In this document: positions 12,416-24,900 of the stretch, in pieces
Position numbering within the stretch: the stretch's first letter is position 1
Layout of the letters: every line of letters begins with the position of its first letter
Assembly (NCBI GenBank): GCA_950022295.1
Contig: OX465598.1
Location: 338,347,324-338,411,323 of the forward strand
DNA length: 64,000 nt
Direction: 5' to 3'
DNA from: Bromus sterilis
Lineage: Eukaryota > Streptophyta > Magnoliopsida > Poales > Poaceae
Translations under genes and position numbers: made by a program
The notes under the pieces: generated by a model
Seen by the model: only the letters and a program-made list of their open reading frames with translations
Databases searched by the model: none
What the model was told of the DNA's origin: nothing

Positions 12416-12481
12416 AGGTGGAACCGGAACAGGAGGTTGCCCCCTTCGTTGAAGACCCCGATACCATACCTCGTCAGCAAG
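12416..12481 (+). other. Putative LTR exon 2 (element B, 5' LTR)
   Basis: 66 nt between an acceptor-like ...GTTGAGTAG and a GC-type donor AAG|GCAAGC. Read after two leading bases it is open: VEPEQEVAPFVEDPDTIPRQ plus Q, leaving one base G. The copy at 54711-54776 differs at the ATA/GAA codon but stays open. Exon status is inferred from boundaries shared by A, B and F only. Confidence 0.4.
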
Positions 12482-13243
12482 GCAAGCAAACCCCCATTGA
12501 TCATGTCGATAAAATCCCACTTCCCTCTCATGTCTCGCTTATGCATTGTATAGGATGATTACCATGCTACGTTTCTACCGCATAGATGAACCCATTCCTT
12601 TGCATGACCTATCTTTTGTCACAGTAGTAAGCAAACCACAATCCTAACAAATGTAGGAGTTGAATGATATCATGTGCCCCCTGCAATTGTTACTGCTTAT
12701 TGCATGCTTAGAGTGATACAATGTTGTTACTGTTATGTGAGTCGGGATGGTAGTGATCATGTTGATGATGGTGGAAATGTGTTGGTGAATCTACCCTAAT
12801 ACAAGGTGAACGATGAGAGGCTGTGTAGGAGTACACAGTGGGTTGTCTCGTTGAACACCGCCCTAAGTCCGAGTTCTTGTGTGGTGATCCAAGATGAAGA
12901 GTACAACCACACATTGGGCTCACTGACCCCTCTCAACCTATTAACTCATCCCTTTCGATGTCCAGATGTCGCAGTAGTTCGGAGTTCTGGTAGGTTTGTG
13001 GCCTGGCTGATAAGTGAGAGAACGGCTCAACCGAGACCGGCTTATGCACCACACACACATCATCTGGGTCCACTTCGGTAAACCGGCCGGGTTCACGATA
13101 GTGGTAGCCAACCCAGGTAGGCGGCTTTCTTGGACTAGATCGGCTATGAGGTAACGGTTGTGGTGAGCATCCTCGCTGACATCCCTTGAATTGTGTCGAG
13201 ATCAAAGGTGGTAAATGATGATCATGTGTGTGTAGCGGTACAC

Positions 13244-13286
13244 CCCTGCAGGGTTAATAAAACTATTCGAATAGTCGTGTCCGCGG
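13244..13286. repeat. Palindrome block of the long LTRs (B, 5' copy)
   Basis: CCCTGCAGGG (13244-13253), CTATTCGAATAG (13263-13274) and CCGCGG (13281-13286) follow each other. The block recurs in all seven A/B/C-type LTR copies in the window. Confidence 0.85.
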
Positions 13287-13629
13287 TAAGGGACTGCTTG
13301 GAAAGCTTAGCTTGATTATTAGACAACTTGAACTGGATACTTATAAAACTTGCCAAGATAAGTGTGAGTGCTATGGCGTGCTTTCTCGTGGGGAAGTCGA
13401 GGAAGGCACCATAGTGGTGTAATTGGTTGGGGACAGGTAGTGGACTCGTGTACGCTTCTTACCTCAAAGTCTGGTACTCGTAGTTCAGGGCTAGCCAAGT
13501 CAAAGCTGGCACTTCTGCAAGTGAAACCCCACCTCCCTTTACCTTGATACATGTGCATGAGTAGTATAGGTCCTATGTAAGTATTGCTGAGTACGACTTT
13601 GTACTCACGTTTGCTTATTCTATGTTTTA

Positions 13630-13680
13630 GATGAACCCACTGACCCCGAAGGTGGCTTCTTCATCGAGCTCGATGACTGA
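13630..13680 (+). other. Putative LTR exon 3 with acidic ORF end (element B, 5' LTR)
   Basis: Follows the acceptor-like TATTCTATGTTTTAG. With the single base carried over from exon 2 the frame reads DEPTDPEGGFFIELDD and stops at TGA (13678-13680). The 3' LTR copy at 58728-58778 encodes the same peptide. Confidence 0.4.
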
Positions 13681-13923
13681 AGACCAAGCTAGTGTAGTCC
13701 CAGTCAGACGACTGGTTCCCTCGTGGATGGCTTGTGTTTAAATAAGGCTTCTTAAGCCATTTGTTAAACTTGTCTGTACTCAGACCTATTCTGCTTCCGC
13801 TTGTTTGTTGTAATGTTGGATCACATGCTTGTGATCTCTGTCTGCACTCTGTGAGAGTTATCAATAAAATGTATACTTTGTAGAGAATTGCAATGCTACT
13901 TGTTGTTCATACAAGGCATGTGT

Positions 13924-13928
13924 GCTGC
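13924..13928. repeat. Target-site duplication GCTGC (left), element E
   Basis: GCTGC here and at 33676-33680 flank TGCTTATTGG...GACGTATCA. The uninterrupted site GTGTGCTGCGTGTATG is seen in A1 and the A LTRs. Confidence 0.95.
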
Positions 13929-15555
13929 TGCTTATTGGCTTCTCGCCCTTCGTTGGTGAGCCCCAAGTGGAAGGCGTGATGCAGTAAAGCAGCAGTTTTC
14001 CCTCGGTGAAGATACCAAGGTTTGTCTCCAGTAGGACTCCAGAGATGATAAGTAGGTGTCAGCGGCGCAACTGACGCGGACCTGCACACAGACACAGATA
14101 ACTTTGTTCCCAACGAAGTTCAGAGTGGTTTTCAATCTCTCCGGTCTTGTTGTTCACAAATGATAAAACGCAAGGGATAATGATAGCAACTTGAAAGTAA
14201 ATGCAGAAAAGTAAATATAGATTGGAAACAATAATGAGGATATGGACCGAGATACGTGATGTTCACTAGTGATGTCTCTCTCCCAAAATACGATAAAACT
14301 GCTATGCGAGGTAAACAAATTACAGAAGGGCAATTGACAGGATTATGAACGCACCGCAATGCTAACTATGCTACAAAATAAATGAAGAGGTTCAAAAGCA
14401 CGGGAAGTATGCCAGAATAAGTAGACCGAAATCCATCTGCATCTAATACTAATCATCCACCTTGAGATATCTATCCAGAACATCTCGCTGGTATTAAGTT
14501 GCGAGCCCCACCCAAAGTGTAAACCCAAAGCAACAGACAACTGCATTAAAAAGAACTTTGCGTAAAGTAACCAATCCTTGTAACCGCGGTTACAAGCACC
14601 GTTGGTTTCCCCCTTGTGGCAACAACACACCCCCTAGACTCATGTTTCTGTCACTCAAGCGTGTCATCGGGGGGGCATGAACCCACAATCTAGCACAACG
14701 CTCCCTCTTGGAGTCACTACCTACTACTTGGCCAAAGCAATAAACAGCAATGGAGAACATGCCAGAATTACTTAGGAACAAAAATATAAGAGATAAAAAC
14801 CAAATATATTACTCTATCTCAATCTGAACATAATCTCATAATCCATCAGATCCCTCCAAACTCAGCATAGCAACAGCAGAAATATTACAAAGGTGCCTCG
14901 ATCATGTAGGGAAGCTCACGAGGTCTAAACAATGAAGATCAAAGAGGGGAGGAGAACATCACATAGCTACTGATCACGGACCCATGGTCCAAGGAAAACA
15001 ACTCACGAGACATCCCGGGAGCATCCATGGTGGAGAGGAGACTCCCGGAGGTCAATCCTCCTTCCTGCAGGGTGCCGGGAAGAGGTCTTCTAGTGCTCCC
15101 GATCTTGGAAGCGCGGCGGCGGCGGACAGAGGCGAGTTCGCGGAATAGGGTTCCTCCTCTGGAGTTTTCCCGTGACGTAGATTAAATAGGCGAAGGGGGG
15201 AAGCCAGAGGTGGACCAGGGGCCCCAGGCGCCCCCTGGCGCGGCCAGGGGTGGGGCCGCGCCGGGTGGCCGCCTGGGCCCCCTGGCTCCCCTCTGGCCCC
15301 TCTCGGGCTCTTCTCGAAGCTTCCATCACGCTGATTTTTTATCTGAATTTTCCCGAATTTTTCTGGCACTTTTTATATGGGGGAAAACTGAAATAGAAAA
15401 ACAGCAGAAAACAGGAACTGGTACTGGGGTTCACTGAGTTAATAGGTTAGTCCAAATATGATCAAAAGTGTATGAAAGTGTATCTAGATCATAGAAATAT
15501 CACACAAAACATGCATGGAGAAAGCAGAAATTATAGATACGTTTTGGACATATCA
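13929..15555 (-). repeat. Element E 3' LTR
   Basis: 1627 bp, TG..CA, matching 32057-33675. The minus-strand TATTTAAT near 15179-15187 is the promoter-like site also seen in the 5' LTR. Confidence 0.92.
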
Positions 15556-15570
15556 ACATCCCCAAGCTTA
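15556..15570 (-). promoter_or_regulatory. Element E polypurine tract
   Basis: Minus strand AAGCTTGGGGATGT abuts the 3' LTR start TGATATG. Confidence 0.8.
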
Positions 15571-18020
15571 ATTCCTGCTCGTCCTCGAGTAGGTAAATGA
15601 TAACAAGCATAATTTCTGTGGTGACATGCTGGCAACCATAAAAGAACTTTGAACAGTAAAGCAATCAAGGTTAGAGATTCAATACAAGTCATAACATGCA
15701 AGAGTCTATATTAGCATTGAAACAAGTAACAAAAGAACAAAAGGTGCAAGAGCTCTCGCTGTCCGTGACTCGAATGTCTCCAAATGGTGTTTGCGTGCAA
15801 GAAAGGGGATAGGGAATACAAGAGAAAAAGTATTTTAGTTGAGAACTCAATCTACTAAAGTTTCACACTTGGTCCTCTTTGGAATCTTATCTTGACTCGT
15901 CCCCAGACCACTAGCCAGGTACAAGTAAATTTGATCCACTCGTTTTCGATATTTCGAGCACTCATGCAATGGATGAGCGTAAGCACGAGAGTTGACACTT
16001 AGGATGGCAAAGAGAGAAATGTGGTGGAGGAGGAAGACAAAAAGGATGAGAAAGGCTCACATCAATGAGGACAATCATAGGCAAGAGATGCCAAATGATA
16101 GATATGATGTGAGGAGTAGGGAGTGCCATGAAACGGATGCACATACTAGCTAAGAAGCTCTCAAATGGAACTAGTGGGGGTGCATCTAACTTGCTCGCTC
16201 ATGAAGATCTAGAGCTCGTTTGAGGAGGCTCATCCTTGGAATATGCAAGCCAAGTTCTATAGTGTGAAGGTCCCCACATAGCTATATGCATAAAGATCAT
16301 CTCTATGGAGTACAAGGATATAAAGGGAGTACTAGTGTGGATCTCTCAAAAGGATAGTAGTGTTGCCCCTTTCTCTATTTTTATTTCTTTTTCTCCTTTT
16401 TATATTTTTTTGTATTTTTTGTGGCCTCAATGGCTCTTTCTATTTAACTCTCATTTGTCCTCTTTGGGATCTTTTTATTGTGTCCACTTTGGAATCTTTT
16501 TCTCACTTAAGGGCAACACTCTATTTTACAAGAAGGTAAAGGAGATCTTTCACACTTTACAAGGTACTCAAAATCATAAATAAGATGTAACTAACATGAT
16601 GTATGCAAGGTATGTCGCTGCCAGTGTAGCAGGAACATGTATGCCATGAAGATCAAGTCATGAAGAGGTGGATGTTGCATGGCAATGTAACTCGGAAAGG
16701 CTATGGAAATGCCTTGATAGGTAGGTATGGTGGCTGTTTTTAGGAAAGATAAAGGGAGGCTTATGATGACAGAGCGTATCATGCCAAGAGTTTGGAAGTA
16801 CCGGCGAAGGTGGACACCAACTCTCGGAGTGAGAAGAAGGCAATGCACGGCACGGGAAAGGCTAGCAAAATATGGGAAGGTGGAAGTGTCAACTCTAAAT
16901 ACTTACATTAGTCCGAAGAACTCATGCACTTATTATCGTTAACTCCCAATCTAATAAGGAGGTTCACAAAGAGACAAGTACCTCGAGGAGGAGTGTATGG
17001 GGGTTTTGGTTATCCTTGCGCATCCTCGACTCATGGTACGTGAGTGTTCTCTGATATTCGATCCCTCCAAAGATTAGTGATCCATCTAGTAGCTAGAGTT
17101 CTCACCTAGTTTTGTAGGTTTTGAAAATACACACGGATTGCCCAAAATACGACACCTATCACTAGTAGGCTAGAGCTCTTGACACCAAAAGTCCAAACAT
17201 TACTCACATCAATACCTCAAAACCATTGCAAGTTACTACTAAAATTAAATAGCAACCTCCATCACCTAGTTTCAAGACAAGACACAACTCAGTGCAACAA
17301 CCAACTCTCTTTAACAAGATAAACATGAAAACTAAAAAGAGTTCCAGCAACAAACTAAACAAAAGCCAAGGATCTTGCTAAAGACAAACTAAGACTAAGA
17401 CTAAACATGGCAGTAGCTATGAAAAGATAAAGAACACACAACAGCAGAAAGATAAGCAGGAAAAATCCTATGATGTGCTCTAAATTTTGAAAGTGGAGCG
17501 TGTTTATCTCCCACACAAAGTAAGAAGGGATATAACTTGTTATGAACAGCAAGCAAAGCTAAAGAAAACTAAAAACAAAACCTAAGAGCGAGACGCTCCA
17601 AGCATAGCACATAACGCATGAAGTGATAAAAATATAGTGAGACGAAGGACGAACTGATGATTTGTTGATGGAGAAGGGGATGCACGGGGGCATCCCCAAG
17701 CTTAGACGCTTGAGTCTCCTTGAATATTTATTGGGGATGCATGGGGGCATCCCCAAGCTTGAGCGCTTGACACTCCTGGATCTTCTTTCATCATCTTCTA
17801 TCGCACACTTGAAAACTCCCTTCATACATAACTCATCATAAGATGATTAGATAGGTTAGTACACTTAATAAATAATTTTTCCCCACTGGATATAAAGATA
17901 TTCTTGAAGAGCTACTGTTTCTCAACAGTGCCAAACAGTTTTTGCAAAGAAAAAGAAAGCTTAAGGTTTGCAAATGTAAGGAGAGACAAAACGTGGCAAA
18001 ATCTGTGAAAAACAGAACAG
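15571..18020 (-). other. Element E 3' interior, non-coding
   Basis: About 2.45 kb without a supportable gene on either strand. Features seen are a plus-strand T-rich run around 16370-16510, a purine-rich minus strand, and two PPT-like hairpin repeats at 17676-17760. Open frames here are short and overlapping. Confidence 0.7.
17676..17760. repeat. Duplicated PPT-like hairpin motif in element E
   Basis: Two copies (17676-17703 and 17733-17760, 57 bp apart) of GGGGATGC-N6-GCATCCCC followed by AAGCTT. On the minus strand each contains AAGCTTGGGGATG, the core of the element's own polypurine tract at 15556. Confidence 0.85.
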
Positions 18021-18025
18021 CAGGT
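18021..18025. repeat. Target-site duplication CAGGT (left), element C
   Basis: CAGGT at 18021-18025 and 30364-30368 flank the LTR termini TGTCGGG and TTCTGACA. Confidence 0.95.
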
Positions 18026-18763
18026 TGTCGGGACCCGGGGTTAGCGTATGTAATTCCGGTCATAATGCAATCACATGGAGAGCCGAGAGCCGTACCCACT
18101 TGTCTAAGAAGACAAGGCCAAGCACAGATCACTCTCGGTAAGCATCGAACGTGAGGGGCATCCCATCCAGGCCGGATGATCAACTGAGATGGGTCCTCAT
18201 CGTCCGCTCACAAGTCTAAATGCTTATGGGTGGTGAATCCCATACTCATAGACCAGTCGCCTCAACCATGTTATCGATTGAATCATAACACTTACATAGA
18301 CTTACTCCAGCCCGATCACTTAGTCGGGGTCTAGGGCGGGCTCGATCATACCACAAAATGTGCACGAGACTGAGTCTCGAGCAATCGCATCGCGATGCCC
18401 CAAGCTGCGCACATCTAAGGGCCACTTGGTGTATAAAAGACCGCCAGCCATATCACAACTAAGGTCTCGATAACCCATACTAAGACATGCATGTTATAAT
18501 CATACACGCAGCACACATGTCTAGTATAAACAGATGGTAATCACAACATGAACTCTACAAACTCATAGTCTTTATAACTTCTGCTAAACAAAGCAGACAT
18601 AGTAGTTTTATTACAAGCAGACATCACATGGATGTGATCCAACATTACATCAAGCATCAACGGAAGCAAATTATGTCTTAGTAAAGACAAGGTTAACAAA
18701 TGGCTTAAGAAGCCTGAAAGAAAATACAACGACCCTCCAAAGGGCACAGGCTGCTGTCTGGAA

Positions 18764-18826
18764 CTATACGACCTGGTCCACGTCGAGCTCGAGGTAGAGG
18801 CCACCATCAGGGTTAGTGGTCTCGTC
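18764..18826 (-). other. Putative LTR exon 3 with acidic ORF end (element C, 3' LTR)
   Basis: Minus-strand frame DETTNPDGGLYLELDVDQVV then TAG, just behind the acceptor-like CTATGTTTTAGAG. The 5' LTR copy at 27602-27664 is identical in translation. In C the upstream exon-2-like segment (64 nt) has an in-frame stop, so a two-exon ORF is not intact here. Confidence 0.4.
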
Positions 18827-19168
18827 TCTAAAACATAGAATAAGCAAACGTGAGTACAAAGTCGTACTCGGCAAGACTTACATAGGAACTATACTACTCA
18901 TGCACATGTATCAAGGCAAAGGGAGGTGGGGTTTCACTTGCAGAAGTGCCAGCTTTGACTTGGCTAGTCCTATACTACGAATACCAGAATGAGGTAAGGA
19001 GCGTACACAAGTCCAAGTAACAAGTCTTCAACCAGTACACCACTATGGAGACTTCCTCGACTTCCCCACGAGGAAGCACGCCATAGCACTCACACTTCTC
19101 TTGACAAGTTTTAAGAGTAACTGTTCAAGTTTTCTATGATCAAGTAAAGGTCTCCAAGTAGTCCATAC

Positions 19169-19210
19169 CCGCGGACACGGCTATTCGAATAGTTCATTAA
19201 CCCTGCAGGG
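19169..19210. repeat. Palindrome block of the long LTRs (C, 3' copy)
   Basis: CCGCGG (19169-19174), CTATTCGAATAG (19181-19192) and CCCTGCAGGG (19201-19210), i.e. the block in reverse orientation. The 5' LTR copy is at 28007-28040, where the last palindrome is broken to CCCTTCAGGG. Confidence 0.85.
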
Positions 19211-21948
19211 GTGTACTGCTACACACACGCCTCATCAGTTACCGCCTGGGGATGGACCCTTCAAATGAGTACCGGCGAGGATGCTGCCACGACACTTCAC
19301 TCACGGCACCATCTCTAGTCCTAAGGAGTCGCCTATTTGAGTTGGGACCACAATCGGAATCCGGTCGATTTTTCCGATGCGGACTCAAATGTTGTGTGAC
19401 CGCCATCAAGCTCAACTCGATCATGATCACTTGATTCAACGTGCCCACAACCTACGCCAACCACTTACCTTGGTTCCACCTGCTTGAGATCATTAAAGGG
19501 CGAACTACTTGCGACTCCTGGACTGGTCCGGGGTGAGGTACTAGGTCGAGAGGGGTCAGTGAGCCCAATGTGTGGTCGTACTCTTAGTCTTGGATAACAA
19601 CACAAGAACTCGGGCTTAAGGCAGTGTTCAACGAGACAACCCACTGTGAACTCCTACACAGCCTCTCATCGTTCACCTTTGTTTAGGGTAGATTCACCAA
19701 CACGTTACCACCATCATTCACATGATCACTACCATCCCGACTCACAACAAATTAGCCTCAGGTAACAACTCCAAGCAATGCAATAAGCTGTAACAATTGC
19801 AGGGGCCACAAGATAACAACCAACTCCTACATCTGCTAGGATTGTGGTTTGCTTACTACTGTGACAAAATGATAGGTCATGCAAAGGAGTGGGTTCCACT
19901 AGCGGTAGAACGTATCATGGTGACATCCTAAACATGCATTTGCGAGAATGAGAGGGAACTGGGATTTTATCGACATGATCAAAGAGGGGGTGCTTGCCTT
20001 GCTGACGATCACGAGGTACTAGCCTTCTGACGTGAGGTTGAACTCGTCTCCGAGATCAACTCTACCGAGAAGAAGCAATCACCGAAGCACTGGAAGTAAA
20101 GCACAATCAAGATAATACAATGCACATTCAATATGCAAAACATAGCATGGCAAGGTGCTGATGTGACTTATGTTTGAATTGCAACATGTTAATTGAAGTT
20201 GATTTGAAAAGTGAATTCAAATTCAAACTCCAAGTGTTATTCAAATTTGGTCAACTTGCATTTGCTAAAGTTTGTTCATTGTAAACCAATTTGTCATGTG
20301 TGTGAAATGCTTCTAAAGTGTAAGTGATTACCTTTGCATTGCATTGGTTGAATTTCAAATGAGCATTGTAATTTATTTGATTTAATACAAAAGAGCCAAT
20401 TAGCAAAATGCTACTGATCCCTCATTGTATTCATTTCAAACATGGTTGAAAGTTGGTTATTTGGATAGAGAATTTTATTCTGATAATTTTTCATATATTA
20501 AACTTTGAATTTGGACTTATAGTTTAAAAGATATTCAATTTCAAAGTTTTGCTTATTTTCTGGAATTTACTGAATAAATTAAATGATTTCTCTTTAATGC
20601 ATCAGGGTCATGTCATGCTGACGCAGGGGCTGGCCTGACAGGGGGATCCCACTGGTCAGTGACTATGGGGTTAATCCCCTCTGTTTAAAATTAAACCCTG
20701 TTTAATTAGTGGCCTGGGGCCCATCTGTCAGCGAGAGAGGGGAGGGTTAGGAGCTGGGTTAGGGGTGCTAATGGTGTCGTCGTCGGAGGCCACTGTAGCC
20801 GGCCGGAGTTCACGCCGGAGAGGGGAAACGGGCACGGGGGAGGAGCGGGGAGGCACTGGGACGAAGCCCTCATTTCGTGCATCGTGTAGGGCTAGTGGGG
20901 GCTCAAGAGGAGGCCTGTGGCCACGACCTCGACGGAGAGTGCGGCGGCTGGAGCTTCTGCGGTGGCGTGGAAGGCAACATAGGCATTGGGAGAGCCACGA
21001 ATGGGGGTGGACGAAGCTCCGTTCTCACCTGAGCACGAAGGCGAGCTCGGGGCGGCCGGGGAGGAGCTGGACGAGGCGGATTTCTCGCCGGAGTTTGTTG
21101 CGGCCGGCGGCGAGGATGTGAAGGGGGCGACTCCTCTGGTGAAGCTCTGCTCAAATCAGCGGCGTGTACCGACGAGGAGCTCCTCTGTAGGTCTTCTGGA
21201 CACTGCGGTTCTACGGGAGGGAGCCGGTGGCCACGCGGGCGCACGGTGGCCGCTCCGGTGAGCTCTCGGGGGTGGCGCGGAACTGGCAGAGGAGAGAGGG
21301 AGATGAACCTGCGAGGGGGGAAAAGGCTTGGGAGCTTCTGGGCGTCGTCCAGCGCGAAGGAGAAGAGTGGGGAAGCACTGCGCGGCGAGGATGAGGTGGC
21401 AAGCATGCCACGGCGCACGGTGCGGCCGTCTCTCCTCCTGGCAGAGAGGAAGAAGACAAGGCGGCTAAGGTGGGCTGGGCCAGATGGGCCTTCGCCCTAG
21501 GCGTAAGGTAAGGTCTTTTCCCCTGTTTTTCTTTTTATTGTTTCTGTTATTTGTTTTTCCCTTGAAATAAAAATACTAGGGCATTTTATAAAATCCCCAA
21601 TTATTTTTATAAAACCTAGGTGACTTAGTATTAGTCAACCCCAAGTTTTGGGAATTTTTGAAATTCAAATTATTTGAATTCCAATTCAAATAGGAAATTG
21701 ATTTAATTTCCAAGCCACTATTTGGATTTTTGAAAAATCTATGACCATGGGATTAATCCCAAATCACTTTTAAAATGATCACACTCATTTTTAGGATTTT
21801 TCAACACATCCAAAAGAATTTTGGAAAAAGATTTATTTCTGGCCTTTTTATTTAATTCATTTAGGGCTTTTCTTTTCCCCAATTATTTTTCTTTTGCAAT
21901 TTTTTTTCATGATGCAAAAATGCTAGCTTGGAAAAGCACAAACCTAAA

Positions 21949-24900
21949 TTAGGGTTCTGACAACTTGCCCCCAATCAAAAGAATCTCGTCCCGAGATTCA
22001 GAAGTCGTCGGGAGGAAGGTGGGGTACTCAGCTCGTAGACGATCCTCTCGTTCCCAGGTAGCTTCTTTCTCTGAATGATGCGACCACTTTACTTTGAGGA
22101 ATCTGATCTTCTGACGTCTGGTGCTACGCTCGGCTTCATCAAGAATACGAACAGGGTACTCTCGATATGAAAGGTTATCTTGGAGATCAAGCGTTTCGTG
22201 GTCTACTTCACGGATGGGGTCCTTGAAGCAACGCCTGAGTTGAGAGACGTGGAAGACATCATGAACCTGGGAGAGGTGAGGGGGTAGTTCCAATTGGTAG
22301 GCAACTTCTCCACGTTTAGCGAGAATGCGAAAGGGACCGATCTAACGTGGGGCCAACTTGCCTTTGATACCGAAGCGATGGGTACCCTTGAGAGTAGTAA
22401 CCCGAAGTTAAGCCTTCTTATCCAGATTATAGCTTTCTTCCCTATGATGACGATCATAATAGCTTTTCTGACGAGACTGGGCTGTTTTCAATTTGTCACG
22501 AACAATGCGAACCTGCTCTTCTGCATCCTGAATCATATTCGGTCCAAAGAATTGTCTTTCACCGGTTTCTGACCAGTTTAGGGGTGTTCAACATTTCCGT
22601 CCATAGATAAATTTAAAAGGAGCCATGCCCAAACTAGATTGGAAGCTATTGTTATACGCAAATTCGGCAAAAGGAAGAGAATTATCCCATTTCTTTCCGA
22701 AAGAGATAACACAAGCTCTGAGCATGTCTTCGAGAATTTGATTTACCCTTTCTACTTGACCACTGGACTGCGGGTGATAAGCGGTGCTAAAGGAGAGGTG
22801 GGTTCCCATAGCATTCTGGAAACTTTCCCAAAATCGAGAAGTGAAAAGACTACCACGGTCTGAATTGATTTCCAAAGGAACACCGTGAAGTGACACGATT
22901 CGGGAGACATACAAGTCCGCTAACTGGCTAGCAGTTATGGACTCACGAACGGGAAGGAAGTGAGCAACTTTGGAAAGTCTATCTATGACAACGAAGATGG
23001 CATCATTTCCTTTCTGGGTTTTTGGAAAGCCAGTGATGAATTCCATACTGACTTTATCCCATTTCCACTCGGGGATAGGCAAAGGTCTAAGAGTACCAGC
23101 AGGTCTTTGATGTTCTGCCTTAACGCGACCACAAACATCACATTCAGCAATGAACTGAGCAATTTCTCTCTTCATCCTAGTCCACCAAAATCTCTGGCGT
23201 AGATCTCGGTACATTTTTGTGCTACCGGGATGAATGGAGAGGGGTGTATCATGGGCTTCTTTGAGGATGAGTTACCTTAGTTCCCTATTCTTAGGTACTA
23301 CCAAAAGATTTTCAAAGAATACCGTTCCCTTACTATCTGTGGAGAAACATTTAGCAACTCCGCTAGCAATGTTCTCCTTGATCCGGCGAACACCTCGTGC
23401 ACGCCTTTGGGCAACTATGATTTTATCCTCAAGGGTTGGTTTCGCCGCCAAGTTGAAAAGAGATCCACGAGGAACAATCTCGAGGTTGAGCTTCCGAAAT
23501 TCCTCATGAAGAAGCGGTTGATACTGTTGTAGCATGAGGTTGTTACAATACGACTTCCGACTTAGTGCATCAGCCATGACATTGGCTTTGCCTGGGGGGT
23601 AAGAAATTCCTAAGTTATAATCTTTTATCAACTCAATCCAGCGTCTTTGCCTGAGATTAAGATCTGGCTGGGTGAAAATATATTTGAGGCTTTGGTGGTC
23701 AGAATAGATCTCGCAACGATTACCAAGGAGGTAATGTCGCCAAGTTGTCAGGGCATGAACTACGGCAGCGAGTTCAAGATCATGGGTAGGATAGTTCTGT
23801 TCATGTGGCCGCAACTGGCATGAAGCATAAGCTACCACATGTCTATCTTGCATAAGTATGCATCCTAACCCTTGCCGTGAGGCATCACAAAAGATCTCGA
23901 AATCCTTTTTGGTGTCTGGAGGCGCAAGTACGGGTGCAGAAGTCAATCTTCTTTTTAGCTCTTGAAAGCTTTCCTCGCACTTGGGGGTCCATTCGAATTT
24001 CTTCTCTTTCTTGACAAGTTCAGTTAGAGGCTTTGAAACTTTAGAAAAGTTCTCGACGAAGCGGCGACAATAGCTTGCTAGGCCAAGAAAACTCCTAACT
24101 TGCTTAACCGATTCAGGTGGAGTCCACTCAAGGACGGCCTGAACTCTCTCGGGATTGACAGCAATGCCTTTGGCAGAAATAACGTGGCCTAAATAGGTCA
24201 CTTCTAGTAGCCAAAATTCACACTTGGATAACTTAGCATACAGGCGATGCTCTCTAAGTTTCATCAATACCAGCCTAAGATGTTCTGCGTGCTCTTCTTC
24301 GTTCTTCGAGTAGATGAGAATGTCATCAAGATAAACTACAACAAATTTATCTAAGTACTCCATGAAGATCGAATTCATCAAGCGCGAGAATGTGGCGGGG
24401 GCATTGGTTAAACCGAAGGACATAACGGTGTACTCATAAAGACCATAACGAGTAGTAAAAGCTGTCTTGGGAATGTCCTCGTTTCTGATTTTGATTTGAT
24501 GATAGCCTAATTTCAAATCCATCTTGGAGAAGACAGAGGATCCTGCAAGTTGATCATAAAGATCATTGATCCTGGGCAGTGGGTACTTGTTCTTTATCGT
24601 CACTAGAATTAGCGGGCGATAGTCTACGCACATCCTTTCTGTTCCATCTTTCTTCGTTACGAACAGAATGGGGCAACCCCATGGCGATGAGCTAGGGCGG
24701 ATGAAGCCTTTTGCCAACGAAGCTTCAAGTTGGATTTTGAGCTCAGCTAACTCACGTGGGGCCATTCTATATGGGCGTCTGGATATTGGGGCGGTTCCTG
24801 GGATAAGATCTACAACAAACTCTACAGATTTGTCAGGTGGTATTCCTGGAAGCTCTTCTGGAAAGACATCCAAGAAGTCACGAACCACCGGAATATCTTC

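Larger units (their letters stand above)
11621..13928 (+). mobile_element. Element B, 5' LTR, second piece
   Basis: Begins with the second GTCGC copy and continues B's LTR (compare 53919-55715 and 58554-58807). It ends at GCTGC, the target site of element E. It contains putative LTR exon 2 (12416-12481), the palindrome block (13244-13286) and the putative LTR exon 3 (13630-13680). No host gene. Confidence 0.9.
18026..21962 (-). repeat. Element C 3' LTR
   Basis: 3937 bp, full-length version. Minus-strand landmarks are a GC-rich first-exon-like part with donor CTCAG|GTGAGA (21023-21030), exon-2-like 19998-20061, the palindrome block 19169-19210 and the exon-3-like ORF 18764-18826. Confidence 0.92.

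Noticed and set aside
16305..16583. 92-codon hydrophobic Phe-rich plus-strand frame
   Set aside because: It is the antisense of a purine-rich non-coding part of element E; poly-T gives Phe codons.
20903..21418. 171-codon Pro/Ser/Arg-rich frame and overlapping frames on the other strand
   Set aside because: It lies in the GC-rich part of element C's LTR; the other LTR (29292-29861) breaks the frame differently, and composition alone explains it. The segment is kept only as a possible non-coding first exon.
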